This document shows, in pieces, positions 33,608 to 42,753 of a stretch of 51,885 nucleotides of DNA. Position numbers and translations under genes: made by a program. Within the stretch, counting starts at the first letter, position 1; each line of letters begins with the position of its first letter. Origin of the DNA: Acidobacteriota bacterium. Lineage in GTDB: Bacteria > Acidobacteriota > Thermoanaerobaculia > Thermoanaerobaculales > Sulfomarinibacteraceae. Location of the stretch: the NCBI GenBank assembly GCA_015493585.1, contig WGCW01000076.1, positions 1-51,885 on the forward strand. The letters are read 5' to 3'. Below the pieces are notes generated by a model, which was not told where the DNA came from, searched no databases, and saw only the letters and a program-made list of their open reading frames with translations.

Positions 33608-35641
33608 ATGAGCACTGACGTCGGCTTCCGGCGAAGTATCGGCCTGTTTCTGGCCGTCATGATCGGGATTGGCGCGATGATGGGCCCCGGCATCTTCGCC
33701 CTGCCAGGCGAAGTGGCAAAGCTCACCGGGCCGCTCGGGATCTTCGTCTACCTGGCCGTCGGGCTGATTACGGTGTTGACGGCGCTCAACTACAGCGAGC
33801 TTGGCGCGGCAATTCCGCTGGCCGGTGGGGGGTACTCGTTCACAAGCCGGACGCAGCCACGGCTGGTGGCCTTTCTCACCGGCTGGTTTTTCTGGATCGG
33901 AAACACGCTCGCCTGCGCGATGTACGGCCTGATCTTTGCGATCACCCTTCAGGGTGCGTTCCTGCCCAGCGCGAGCGTTCCGCTGATTGTGGCTGTCACA
34001 ACCATCCTGTTCTTCCTGCTCAACCTTCGCGGAATCTCGGGCGCGCTCAAGGCGATTACCGTGATGAACCTGATCGAGCTGGCAGTTCTGGCTGGCTTTG
34101 GCGTTCTTGGTGCGTTCCACATCCATGCGGCCTACCTGAGGCCGCTCGCGCCGCTCGGTTTCGGCGGCTTCTTGCCGGCGATGGCGTTGATCTACATCTC
34201 GTACGTTGGGTTCGAGCTGATCACCGTGGCGTCAGAAGAAATCATCGATCCGGGCCGGACGATCCCCCGCGCCATTCTCATCACGGTCGGCGTGGCAACC
34301 GTGATCTATGCCGGCGTCGTGTTGGTGATGATGGGTACGACGCGCTCCACAGCGCTTGCAGGCACCGACGTTCCATTCATCTTCGTCTCGGCGAGGATTT
34401 TTGGCTCGTGGGGACGGTGGGCGGCGGTCGTTGCGACGATCATGGCCAGCCTCTCTGCATTCGTGGTCTCACTCGGGGCGAGCGCTCGCGTCCTGTACGC
34501 ACTTGGCCGGGACGGGCACGTGCCCCGTGCGTTTGCCAAGCTGCATCCACGTTTCCAAACGCCGGCCCTGGCCCTTGAAGTGTGCGCCGGCATCGTGATC
34601 GTGTTCGGTTCCTCGGGCATTGTCAAGTTCGTGGCATCTCTCAGCGATTTTGGGTACCTGATGGGGATCGGGGTGGTCAATCTGTCCGTGATCGCCCTGC
34701 ATCGCAAGATGCCGAACCTGCTCCGCCCGTTCCGGCCGGGCTTCTACCCCTGGCTGCCGGTGCTCGGGGCGATGTCGTGCTGGGCGTTCGTGCCGGCGTT
34801 AGAAGCGAGGAGCTTTGCGCTGGGCGCTGCGTTGACGGTGGCTGGGATCGGCGTCTTCCTGGCGAGGCCGAGCAACAGGGTCGAGCTGCTTGGGTTGCCC
34901 CCGCGCGTTGAGCGGTGGACCCGCCAACAGCTCGAAAGACTGAGGAGGAAAAAGATGCGAGTGCTCATTATCGGTGGCGGTACGCTGGCTAAGAACATTG
35001 CGGCCCGGCTAACGGCGCACGACGAGCTGCAGATGCTCGTGCGTTCCGCCGAGCACCAGGTGACGTTTGTCGAGGAAGATCCTGCGCGGTGCGCCGAGCT
35101 GCAAAAGCGGTTTGCGGTACCGGTGTTCGAGGGGGACGGGACCAAGCGGGAGATTCTTGAGCAGGTTGGCCTCGACAACGTCGACGTCGCCATCGCCGCC
35201 GACCAGGATGACGGCCGGAACGTGATCGCCGCGCTCCAGGCGCATCGCCTTGGGATCGGGAAGGTGATCGCTGTGGTGTTCGATCCCGATTACGTACCAC
35301 TGTTGCAGGAGGAGGGGATCATCTCCCTGAGCGCTCCCAAGGCAACGGCCTCGATGGTGGAGAGCATCCTCGACCGTCCAGGCGTGGCCGATCTTTTTGA
35401 GATCGGCTCCGGCGTTGCCACACTGGTCAGCGTCATGATTCCGGAGGATGGACAGATCGCTGGCACGGCCATCCGCGACCTGAAGCTTCCCGAGGAGTGC
35501 GTGATTGCCGCCATCATTCGTGGCAAGAAGTTTGTCGTTCCGCACGGAAAGACCATCATCGAAGGCGGTGACGAGGTCGTGCTCGTCGGTCCTCCGGGGC
35601 CCGTCAAGAACGCCCGGGACCTCCTCGCCCTCCACACATAA
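33608..35641 (+). CDS. APC-superfamily permease fused to a TrkA-type RCK module
   Basis: 677 residues from ATG 33608, with TTGGAGGGCG upstream. Residues about 8-430 form a 12-helix APC permease: MIGIGAMMGPGIFALPGE is the usual glycine-rich helix 1, and ISYVGFELITVASEEI matches helix 6 of the family. A basic linker (RQQLERLRRKK) leads to residues 450-677. These are a TrkA-N domain (MRVLIIGGGTLAKNIAARL, VEEDPARCAEL, VPVFEGDGTKREIL, AADQDDGRNVIAAL) plus a TrkA-C domain (GSGVATLVSVMIPEDGQIAGTAIRDLKL ... IIEGGDEVVLVG). RCK modules gate K+ transporters by binding nucleotides. Known APC members carry K+ or amino acids. Substrate here is unknown; regulated cation/amino-acid uptake is inferred. A ribosome-binding site lies inside the gene before codon 450. 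Confidence 0.85.
   Translation: MSTDVGFRRSIGLFLAVMIGIGAMMGPGIFALPGEVAKLTGPLGIFVYLAVGLITVLTALNYSELGAAIPLAGGGYSFTSRTQPRLVAFLTGWFFWIGNTLACAMYGLIFAITLQGAFLPSASVPLIVAVTTILFFLLNLRGISGALKAITVMNLIELAVLAGFGVLGAFHIHAAYLRPLAPLGFGGFLPAMALIYISYVGFELITVASEEIIDPGRTIPRAILITVGVATVIYAGVVLVMMGTTRSTALAGTDVPFIFVSARIFGSWGRWAAVVATIMASLSAFVVSLGASARVLYALGRDGHVPRAFAKLHPRFQTPALALEVCAGIVIVFGSSGIVKFVASLSDFGYLMGIGVVNLSVIALHRKMPNLLRPFRPGFYPWLPVLGAMSCWAFVPALEARSFALGAALTVAGIGVFLARPSNRVELLGLPPRVERWTRQQLERLRRKKMRVLIIGGGTLAKNIAARLTAHDELQMLVRSAEHQVTFVEEDPARCAELQKRFAVPVFEGDGTKREILEQVGLDNVDVAIAADQDDGRNVIAALQAHRLGIGKVIAVVFDPDYVPLLQEEGIISLSAPKATASMVESILDRPGVADLFEIGSGVATLVSVMIPEDGQIAGTAIRDLKLPEECVIAAIIRGKKFVVPHGKTIIEGGDEVVLVGPPGPVKNARDLLALHT
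34942..35641 (+). other. Internal ribosome-binding site and in-frame start for a free RCK subunit
   Basis: GAGGAGG (34942-34948) lies 6 bases before ATG 34955, within the codons for the linker LRRKK. This ATG is codon 450 of the APC-RCK fusion and the exact first residue of the TrkA-N domain. Translation from it would give 228 residues (TrkA-N plus TrkA-C), the size of free KtrA/TrkA-type subunits. It may be a functional internal start or the fossil of two once-separate genes. Confidence 0.55.
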
Positions 35642-35732
35642 GCGGGCGGGAGCGCTGTGGTGATCTTCTCCGGGAGCATATCCCGGCTCAACGGCGTGCG
35701 GCTCTTTCCCGTACAATTTTGTGGAGGCCGTC

Positions 35733-38700
35733 ATGCATAACAAGAAAACGATGCGCACCGCCGCGACGATGTTCATTGGAGCGCTGGCCGGACTGTCGAT
35801 GCTCTGCGGGACCGCTGGCGCGGCTGGTCCGTGGACTGTTTCGCTCGCACAACCGGATACCTGGCGCTTCACGGCGGTGGCGTGGGGTCAGGGCCGCTAC
35901 ACCGCCGCAACCTCTGACGGCATCATCGCGATCAGCACCGATGGAGCGAGCTGGCGGCCGGTCGCCGCTGACAGCGGCTGGCGTATCCGGAAGATCGCAT
36001 TCGGGCCCGGTGGATGGGTCGCCGCCGGGTGGTACTGGGTTGCGGACGGCTATACCCCTGGGCTCATTCTGAAGAGCCCCGACGGGATTCGTTGGAGCGA
36101 GGCGTTACGGTCGGATCAGCTTGACGATCCGGTGGCCATTGACGCTTCTGGAGGTGTGTGGCGGATCTTCTGCGGTGACTCCGTCTGGCGAAGCACAGAC
36201 GGAGCTCACTGGACCTGCAACGCGTTCGTGTTCGACGGGAGCGCGATCACAGTCGATGCGGTCGTCCGGTGGCACGGAGGATGGGTGGCGGCTGGCACGG
36301 CCGGTCATGGCTCGCACGATTCCAGCGGCTGGATCGGAACCAGCTCCGGCGGTGTGACGTGGAGGACCCTCGCGACTCCCGAACACGCATTCTCGTGCCT
36401 GACGGCGAGCCCGGCGAGGCTCGTCGCCGGAGGGGATGGCATCGTGGCGTGGAGCGACGATGGCGCATCGTGGATCGTTGGGGACGTGCCGAACGGCGCT
36501 GGCGTGCATCTGACAGATCTTCTTTGGACCGGGAACCGGTTCGTTGCCATCGGGGCACAACCGCGCGCCGGTTCGAGCGAAGGCTCCGGAGTGATTCTGA
36601 TCAGTGCGGACGGCACAGCCTGGACGTACGCGACCGTGGATCCATTCGAGGACCGGATCGGGCTTCCCATCGGGGAGCTTCATGCTCTGGCGCGGTCTCA
36701 ACCGGGAATGATCGCCGCCGGCGACCAGACGGTCATGGTCAGCGGCGACGGCGAGAGGTGGGAACATCGAGTCTTTGGGTTTCCAACCCAGATGGATCAG
36801 CTTGTCCCTTTTGGAACGACGCTGCTCGCAATCCAAACGGAGCTCCCGCCTGGTCAGGATCCTTCGAACGTGTCGCATGAAGCGTTGCTCTCCCAGGACG
36901 GAATTGACTGGTTGGAACCTGGCGCACCTACCATTGAGCCCACAGGCTCGGCGTGGCGGTTCATCGCTCATGGGGAGCTCCTCTTCGGCTTCGAGCGGTA
37001 CACCGGCCGGTCGGTTGCGGTCCGGACGTCTGATGGCCAGTGGCAGACGGCATCGTTGCCCGCGGCTTCCGGCTCGTTTCCCGCCGCTGCGGCATGGGGA
37101 ACGCCCGGGATCGTTGTTGTGGAGACCAATGGGTTGATCGATTTCAGCACCGGTGGTCTGACGTGGACGGCAAGAACCATTCCAGGCCTGCACGTCTTCT
37201 GGCAGAACGTCGTATGGACGGGGTCGATGTTTCTCGCGATCGGCTCACAGGGAGAAACTGCCGTCAGTTTCAATGGGCTCGAGTGGGCTGTCCGGCAGGG
37301 CGCAGGCAATGCACTGGATGCCAGCCACGTCGCCACAAACGGAGAGGTAACGGTCGCCGTGGGAAGGTTTGGGTCGCTTGCCTGGACCGTCGATGGACGG
37401 CAGTGGACCTTCGTTGCAACGGGGATCAGCCGGGATTTCAACGCCGTGCGGTGGACTGGGAACCGGTTCGTTGCCGTAGGCGACAATGGGATCGTGCTCG
37501 AAAGCAGCGATGGGCGGGTCTGGTCCGCGGGTGAGAAGCCATCGTTGGCGGTCAACCTCCGTGGCGTGGCAGACGCCGGGGGACGTACGGTCGCTGTTGG
37601 CGACGGCCCAACGATTCAGGTACACCTTCCGTCCGTTCCGGACGCGGCCGGTCCGGTGGCGTACCGGACGGTCATTCCCGCTGCTGCACATTCTCCGGGG
37701 GCCAACGGGTCGTTCTGGAACACCAACGTGACCCTGTCCAGCCGCAGCGGCCGGCCGGTGCTCGCGTGGCTGAGGTGGATCCGGCAGTCCGCTCCGCCGG
37801 TGGTGCGTCCGTTCGTCGTGTCCGGCCACCTGGTACTCGATGACGTGGTGGCGACGCTCTTCGGTGCGGACTCCGGGTCCGGCGCGCTGATCGTCGACTC
37901 GGATGCGGCTCTTGCCGCCACGAGCCGGACCGCGGCCCAAGCCGCCGGGCAGGGCCCGGGCCAGGTGTTGCCGGGTATCCCGCCGCTTTCCGGAGCGGCG
38001 CCCGCCGTCTTGCCTGGATTGAGAGGGGGACCGTCGTTCAGAACCAACATCGGACTGGCCAACGTCAGCGCCGCCGGTGAGCACGTGACGGTCGAACTGT
38101 ACGATGGCAGCGGTGTGCGGATTCGTACGCGCGAGATCGATCTCGACGCGTGGCGGTCGGTGCAGCTCAACCGTGTTCTCAAAGGCCGGGCCGCTACGGG
38201 CGCGGTGTGGGCCCGGGTGACGGCGGATGGCCCGTTTTCGGCGTACGCATCCGTCATCGACAATGGAACGAACGATGCAGCGACGGTGCTGCCGGCGACG
38301 GTGACATCGGACCCGCTCGTGATTCCGGCGGCCGCTCACACGCCGGGGTACAACGGCGCTCTCTGGCGCACGAGCCTGGATCTCGTCAACCCGGGAGACG
38401 CGCCGGCCGAGGCGGCGCTCGAGCTCCTGACGCCAGAGGGCGGTACGATTCCAGGCGGTTCGGTCGAGCTTGGGCCGGGAACGGCGGTGCGGATCGATGA
38501 CGTACTGGCGGCACGTTTCCCAGGCCATACCGCCGGCGCCATCCGGATCACGCCGTCATCCGGAACGATTGCAGCGTGGAGCCGCACCTTCGATCTCACC
38601 GCGTCCGGCACGCTGGGGCAGGGGATCCCGGCCGTTCCCGGGAAGGATGCCTCCATGCCGGCGGGTGGCTCGTTGATGCTGGCTGGTCTCAGCGGCGGGC

Positions 38701-39017
38701 CAGCGGCATCCGGGTGGTTCCACACCAACCTTGGTCTGGTCAACACCGGCGATGCCCCGGCGAAGCTGAGGGTGACGATCGGCGTGGAAACCGCCGTCGC
38801 CTTCGACAGGTTCGTGACCGTTCCAGCGAACGGATGGATGCAGTTGCTCAAGGTTTTTCGAGACGTGACCGTTGGGCCAGTTGCCGGGGGGTGGATCAAG
38901 GTCGCGGTGACGGGTGGATCGGATCGGGTGCTGGCCTGGGCCTCGGTCATCGACGACGGGTCCGGAGACCCCTCGTTCCTAACCGCCTGGCAGGTCCCTG
39001 CCGCTCCCGATGAGTAA
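35733..39017 (+). CDS. Large exported protein: S-x-D-G-x-x-W propeller repeats plus two copies of a shared exported domain
   Basis: 1094 residues from ATG 35733 (GGAGG at 35723). A signal peptide ends near AGAAG. Residues about 40-600 carry about twelve Asp-box-like motifs (ISTDGASW, KSPDGIRW, RSTDGAHW, WSDDGASW, ISADGTAW, VSGDGERW, LSQDGIDW, ESSDGRVW), which predict one or two beta-propellers as in sialidase/BNR-type proteins. No catalytic residues are recognisable. Residues about 645-860 and 863-1090 are two copies of the domain found in the 12410 and 14865 genes (VIPAAAHSPGANGSFW..., VIPAAAHTPGYNGALWRTSLDLVNPG..., FRTNIGLANVSA, FHTNLGLVNTGD, AYASVIDN). Probably secreted or surface-exposed; binding function unknown. 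TACAAT lies at 35712-35717. Confidence 0.75.
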   Translation: MHNKKTMRTAATMFIGALAGLSMLCGTAGAAGPWTVSLAQPDTWRFTAVAWGQGRYTAATSDGIIAISTDGASWRPVAADSGWRIRKIAFGPGGWVAAGWYWVADGYTPGLILKSPDGIRWSEALRSDQLDDPVAIDASGGVWRIFCGDSVWRSTDGAHWTCNAFVFDGSAITVDAVVRWHGGWVAAGTAGHGSHDSSGWIGTSSGGVTWRTLATPEHAFSCLTASPARLVAGGDGIVAWSDDGASWIVGDVPNGAGVHLTDLLWTGNRFVAIGAQPRAGSSEGSGVILISADGTAWTYATVDPFEDRIGLPIGELHALARSQPGMIAAGDQTVMVSGDGERWEHRVFGFPTQMDQLVPFGTTLLAIQTELPPGQDPSNVSHEALLSQDGIDWLEPGAPTIEPTGSAWRFIAHGELLFGFERYTGRSVAVRTSDGQWQTASLPAASGSFPAAAAWGTPGIVVVETNGLIDFSTGGLTWTARTIPGLHVFWQNVVWTGSMFLAIGSQGETAVSFNGLEWAVRQGAGNALDASHVATNGEVTVAVGRFGSLAWTVDGRQWTFVATGISRDFNAVRWTGNRFVAVGDNGIVLESSDGRVWSAGEKPSLAVNLRGVADAGGRTVAVGDGPTIQVHLPSVPDAAGPVAYRTVIPAAAHSPGANGSFWNTNVTLSSRSGRPVLAWLRWIRQSAPPVVRPFVVSGHLVLDDVVATLFGADSGSGALIVDSDAALAATSRTAAQAAGQGPGQVLPGIPPLSGAAPAVLPGLRGGPSFRTNIGLANVSAAGEHVTVELYDGSGVRIRTREIDLDAWRSVQLNRVLKGRAATGAVWARVTADGPFSAYASVIDNGTNDAATVLPATVTSDPLVIPAAAHTPGYNGALWRTSLDLVNPGDAPAEAALELLTPEGGTIPGGSVELGPGTAVRIDDVLAARFPGHTAGAIRITPSSGTIAAWSRTFDLTASGTLGQGIPAVPGKDASMPAGGSLMLAGLSGGPAASGWFHTNLGLVNTGDAPAKLRVTIGVETAVAFDRFVTVPANGWMQLLKVFRDVTVGPVAGGWIKVAVTGGSDRVLAWASVIDDGSGDPSFLTAWQVPAAPDE

Positions 39018-39141
39018 GGATCGCATGCAAGCGGGAGCTATACTGATCGAGTGAAAGCTCCCCTTGATCCCTGGTGGTGCGGGTTGGCGGATCGGCGTGT
39101 GGATGCGTCAGCCGCCGGTGAGGGAGGCGGACGGAGTGGTG

Positions 39142-42100
39142 ATGGCGGCTGAGCGCGGTGCCCGCTCCTGGTGGCTTGCGCTCGTGGGGCTGGCGTTGTG
39201 TGGGCCGTGGCCCGGGTGGGCACCTGGCGTCTGGCAGATCACCGCAATGCTCGTTGGGCTCGTCATTTTGGCCCGGCCGCACGGCCGGGAGTGGCTCGGC
39301 TGGGTGATGGTTGTGGCAGCGGGTATGTTGCTGGCGCTCCCACCGGCAACCGCTCCACGGGTGCACGCATGGCAGACCGGGCTCGAACGTCACTGTGGCA
39401 GGATGCTGGATACGGCCGAACGGGTCGTTGGCGACCGCCGGATTCAGCGAGTTTTCGGGGCAACGGGGGAGGCGGTCCAACCGGAGACACTCTTCACAGT
39501 CGTCGGGGATGCAACCGGGGATGTTCCAGGGCGTACGGTTTTTCTCGCAGATGACCGTGGCACCCTCGTCGCATGGGCCGGAGAGCGGCGTGCCTACCCG
39601 CGGACGATGAGGCCGTTGGGGGAACGCCGCTGGAGGGTGTCCTGGAGTGTCGACTCGGGAGCCTTGATCCTCCGGGAGCCGATTCTTCACGAGGGACGTC
39701 TCGTCGGTTCCGTGACGGTCGTCGACCGGGCGGCACGGAGATCGCGCTCGGTGTGGGGCATGCGAGCAGGGTGGGGTGCCCGTCTTCTCGTATCGTCCAG
39801 CGAAAACGAGCGCTTTGGACATCTGATCGAAAGCCCCCGGTTTCCCGGTGTCGCCGTACGGGTTTCTCAGACACCGCCTGCCGGTGCACCCCCCACCGTT
39901 CGCTGGTGGCCGTGGCTCGCTTTCATTCTCGTGGCGATCGCCTTCTTCCCCGGTGCGGCTGTCGCGGCCACGGCGCTGACAGGGATCTCCCTCGCGGTGG
40001 CTCCCGGGACGATTCCGGCGACACTGGCGGGGATGCTGATCCTGGTGGGAGGTGCAGCCGCGGGAAGGTGGATCCGGACGATCCCCCCCCATGTTGCGGG
40101 CTGGCTGTTGGCGGCGTCGCTGGGCGTGCTTCCGTTGGGCGCGATCTTTCTGAGGCCGTGTGGCGTCGCCTCGTGGCTTCCCGAGCGGGCATTCCAGCCG
40201 GGATGGGGCGCGGCCTGGATCGTTGCGGCGTCCTGGGCCGCCGCGGGATGGTGGAGGCACAAGCCCGGGCGTGGCGTGGGGCTTGACAGGCGCATCTTGG
40301 TGGCTCTCGTGGTGGCCGGTGCCGGTTTGCTTGCGCAGGTGATTCGTCTGCCGGTCGAGGTGCGGGAGGCCGAGTTACGTGGCCGGGCGCCGGTTCTCGG
40401 GCATCGCGTGATCGATCTTGATGCGCTCTTGCCGGCCCAGCCGGCCTCGTGCCGTCTGGATGATTTGGCTGGCCGGCTCGCCCGGAACCTTGGATTGCCC
40501 CGATGGCGCGAGCCAGCAATGCTTCAGGTGGCACGGCCGTCAGGCCAGATCATTTCGCTGTGGGGGGACCTCAATGAGGCGGGCACCAACGTCCGGAGGC
40601 TCCGGATGTGGCGCCTGCTGGCAGGAGGGCGAACCGTTGGAACGGCCGAGCTGTTTGCGGCATCGGCACCGTGGGGGCTCCTGCGGGACTGGCACACGTG
40701 GGAGTCGGTTGACCGGTTTGGCGCGGCTCCGGTCTGGTTCGCCGTGATGACCCGTTCCGGTCAGGTGGCCGCAACGATTCACTCCGGAATCCCAGATCTG
40801 CCGGCTCCACAGGCCGGGAAGTTGTTTCATGCCGGAGGTGGATGGACGACGCTGCCGGCTGGCGGCACCCGCCGTCTTGCCCACGTCCGCCGGGAGGGTG
40901 ACTGGCTCGTCGCGGCGATCGCACGTTCCCCATCGGCCGCCGTCTGGATTCTGCGTATCTTACTAGCTGTGGTTTGGGCGATGACCGGACTGATGCTGGC
41001 GGTTCCCCCCGTTTTCCGGCGGGACCGCATGCAAACCTTTGGAGGCCGGTTGCGCCTCCTCGTCGCAGGCGCAGTTGTTCTTCCGCTCATTCTGTTGACG
41101 GTTTTTCTCCACCAGCGTCTGCGCCAGGACGGCGTGCGCCTGGAGGGGGTCGTCGGGGGAGATGCGCTGCAAGCGGCCCGGTGGACCGCAACACACCTCG
41201 CCGGTGGCTTCAAAGTCGACGAGAACTTGGCCAGCTGGATGGGCCGCCAGATCGGAGGTGAGGTGATCCTCTTTCGGGGTGCGGGTCTCGCCGCTGCATC
41301 GCGGCCTGACCTCGTTGCGACGGGACAGCTCCCCGGATTGCCGGCGCCCTCGGCGTACGTCGGCTACATGCTTGGCCGTGAGGCGCCGGTCGTGCTCCGG
41401 GAAGGGAGGTGGCTCGTGGGGGCCGGGGGCGTCAGGATTCAGGGGGAACGATACCTCCTCGAGGTCTTTCCGTCCGATCCACTGACGGCGGGGGGGCTGC
41501 CAGACGTGGTCGACTGGTTGTTGACCGGGGCGATCATCGCCGCGCTGCTCGCCCTTGTCGTGACATCCCGCGTTGAGCGCCGGCTTGGTTCGTCGTTGCA
41601 GATGCTGGTTGATCTCTCGAGGCGCGTGGGACGCGGCGAGCCGGCCGGAAAGGTCGAGCCTCCGGCGGAACGCGATCTCGCCCAGGTCGTCGATGCGGTC
41701 CGGCTCATGAGCGAAGAGGTCGAGCGCCGTGAACGCGATCTCAAGTCGCAAGAAGAGCTGCTGCGGATTACGCTTTCGACCCTTTCTCCGGCGGTTCTTG
41801 TTTTTGGGAGCGATGGGACCGTGTGGTTCACGAACCCAAGTGCGGCAGCACTGCTCGAGGAGCATGGGGATCTCGTGTGGAAGATCGTGTCGCAGGCCGC
41901 GGCTGGTTCATCCGATGCCGGGAAGCCGCTGATCTCGACGCTGAACCCGTTCCCAGGGAAGGACGTGACCTGGCGCGTTGGGGTCGCGGGCGTCCCGCTT
42001 CCCGATGGGCGGCGCGGGAAGGTTGCCGTGGTCGACGATGTCAGCGACGTTGTGCAGGCCGACCGGTTCCGGCAGCTCAATCAGCTCGCCAGGATTGTGG

Positions 42101-42753
42101 CGCATGAGGTCAAGAACCCGCTGACACCGATCCGGCTCTGGGTCCAGGAGGTCGAGGATGCGGTGCGCCGGGGAGACGCCGGTCTTGAGGATCTTCTCAA
42201 GGAGGCGTGCGAGGAAATCGGAACGCAGGTCACGCGGCTTCAGACCACGGCAGCATCGTTCTCCAACCTCGTGGCCCTGGAGCGTTGGGAGGCCGAGGAG
42301 GTCGACCTGTGTGAGTTGCTCCATGGGATTTTCGATGGAATGAAGATCCTCAAGCGGCGGGGCATCACGATCCACATGGACATGCCGGATGGAGAAAGCT
42401 GCACGGTGACCGGCGACCGGAGCTGGCTCCGCCGGGCCTTCTCCAACGTGATTCAGAACAGTGTCAACGTTCTGCGAGGTTTGGGTGGTGAGATCGATGT
42501 GCGGGTGAGCGCCGTAGCGGACACGGTGATCGTCGAGATCGAGGATTCAGGGGGCGGCGTGCCGGAAGATCAGTTGGGGGAGTTGTTCAATCCCCGGTTT
42601 TCGACGACCAGCGCGGGCACGGGGCTTGGCCTGGCGCTGGTTCGCCACGTCATCGGCCGGTGCCATGGAACCGTCATGGCCTCGAACGGCCGGCGTGGGC
42701 TCGTCATCCGTGTGGAGCTTCCCGGAACGGGGCGCTCCTCTGCTACGATATGA
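39142..42753 (+). CDS. Large membrane sensor histidine kinase, NtrY-like
   Basis: 1203 residues from ATG 39142 (GGAG 5 bases upstream); ATG 39103 and TTG 39064 are longer options. Several N-terminal transmembrane helices are followed by a sensor loop (about 80-240), a second membrane block (about 250-430), another outer domain (about 440-620), a helix pair around a third outer domain, and a last helix (TGAIIAALLALVVTSRVERRL). Then come HAMP-like (about 815-860), PAS (about 870-970, LLRITLSTLSPAVLVFGSDGTVWFTN), HisKA with His988 (IVAHEVKNPLTPIRLW) and HATPase (SNVIQNSVNVL, VEIEDSGGGVPEDQL, GTGLGLALVRHVIGR). The catalytic end resembles NtrY. No response regulator is adjacent, so its partner is elsewhere. 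The stop overlaps the next gene (ATGA). Confidence 0.88.
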   Translation: MAAERGARSWWLALVGLALCGPWPGWAPGVWQITAMLVGLVILARPHGREWLGWVMVVAAGMLLALPPATAPRVHAWQTGLERHCGRMLDTAERVVGDRRIQRVFGATGEAVQPETLFTVVGDATGDVPGRTVFLADDRGTLVAWAGERRAYPRTMRPLGERRWRVSWSVDSGALILREPILHEGRLVGSVTVVDRAARRSRSVWGMRAGWGARLLVSSSENERFGHLIESPRFPGVAVRVSQTPPAGAPPTVRWWPWLAFILVAIAFFPGAAVAATALTGISLAVAPGTIPATLAGMLILVGGAAAGRWIRTIPPHVAGWLLAASLGVLPLGAIFLRPCGVASWLPERAFQPGWGAAWIVAASWAAAGWWRHKPGRGVGLDRRILVALVVAGAGLLAQVIRLPVEVREAELRGRAPVLGHRVIDLDALLPAQPASCRLDDLAGRLARNLGLPRWREPAMLQVARPSGQIISLWGDLNEAGTNVRRLRMWRLLAGGRTVGTAELFAASAPWGLLRDWHTWESVDRFGAAPVWFAVMTRSGQVAATIHSGIPDLPAPQAGKLFHAGGGWTTLPAGGTRRLAHVRREGDWLVAAIARSPSAAVWILRILLAVVWAMTGLMLAVPPVFRRDRMQTFGGRLRLLVAGAVVLPLILLTVFLHQRLRQDGVRLEGVVGGDALQAARWTATHLAGGFKVDENLASWMGRQIGGEVILFRGAGLAAASRPDLVATGQLPGLPAPSAYVGYMLGREAPVVLREGRWLVGAGGVRIQGERYLLEVFPSDPLTAGGLPDVVDWLLTGAIIAALLALVVTSRVERRLGSSLQMLVDLSRRVGRGEPAGKVEPPAERDLAQVVDAVRLMSEEVERRERDLKSQEELLRITLSTLSPAVLVFGSDGTVWFTNPSAAALLEEHGDLVWKIVSQAAAGSSDAGKPLISTLNPFPGKDVTWRVGVAGVPLPDGRRGKVAVVDDVSDVVQADRFRQLNQLARIVAHEVKNPLTPIRLWVQEVEDAVRRGDAGLEDLLKEACEEIGTQVTRLQTTAASFSNLVALERWEAEEVDLCELLHGIFDGMKILKRRGITIHMDMPDGESCTVTGDRSWLRRAFSNVIQNSVNVLRGLGGEIDVRVSAVADTVIVEIEDSGGGVPEDQLGELFNPRFSTTSAGTGLGLALVRHVIGRCHGTVMASNGRRGLVIRVELPGTGRSSATI

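Noticed and set aside
35670-35686. CCGGGA-gcata-TCCCGG hairpin after the APC-RCK gene as a terminator
   Set aside because: Stem only 6 bp and no following T run.
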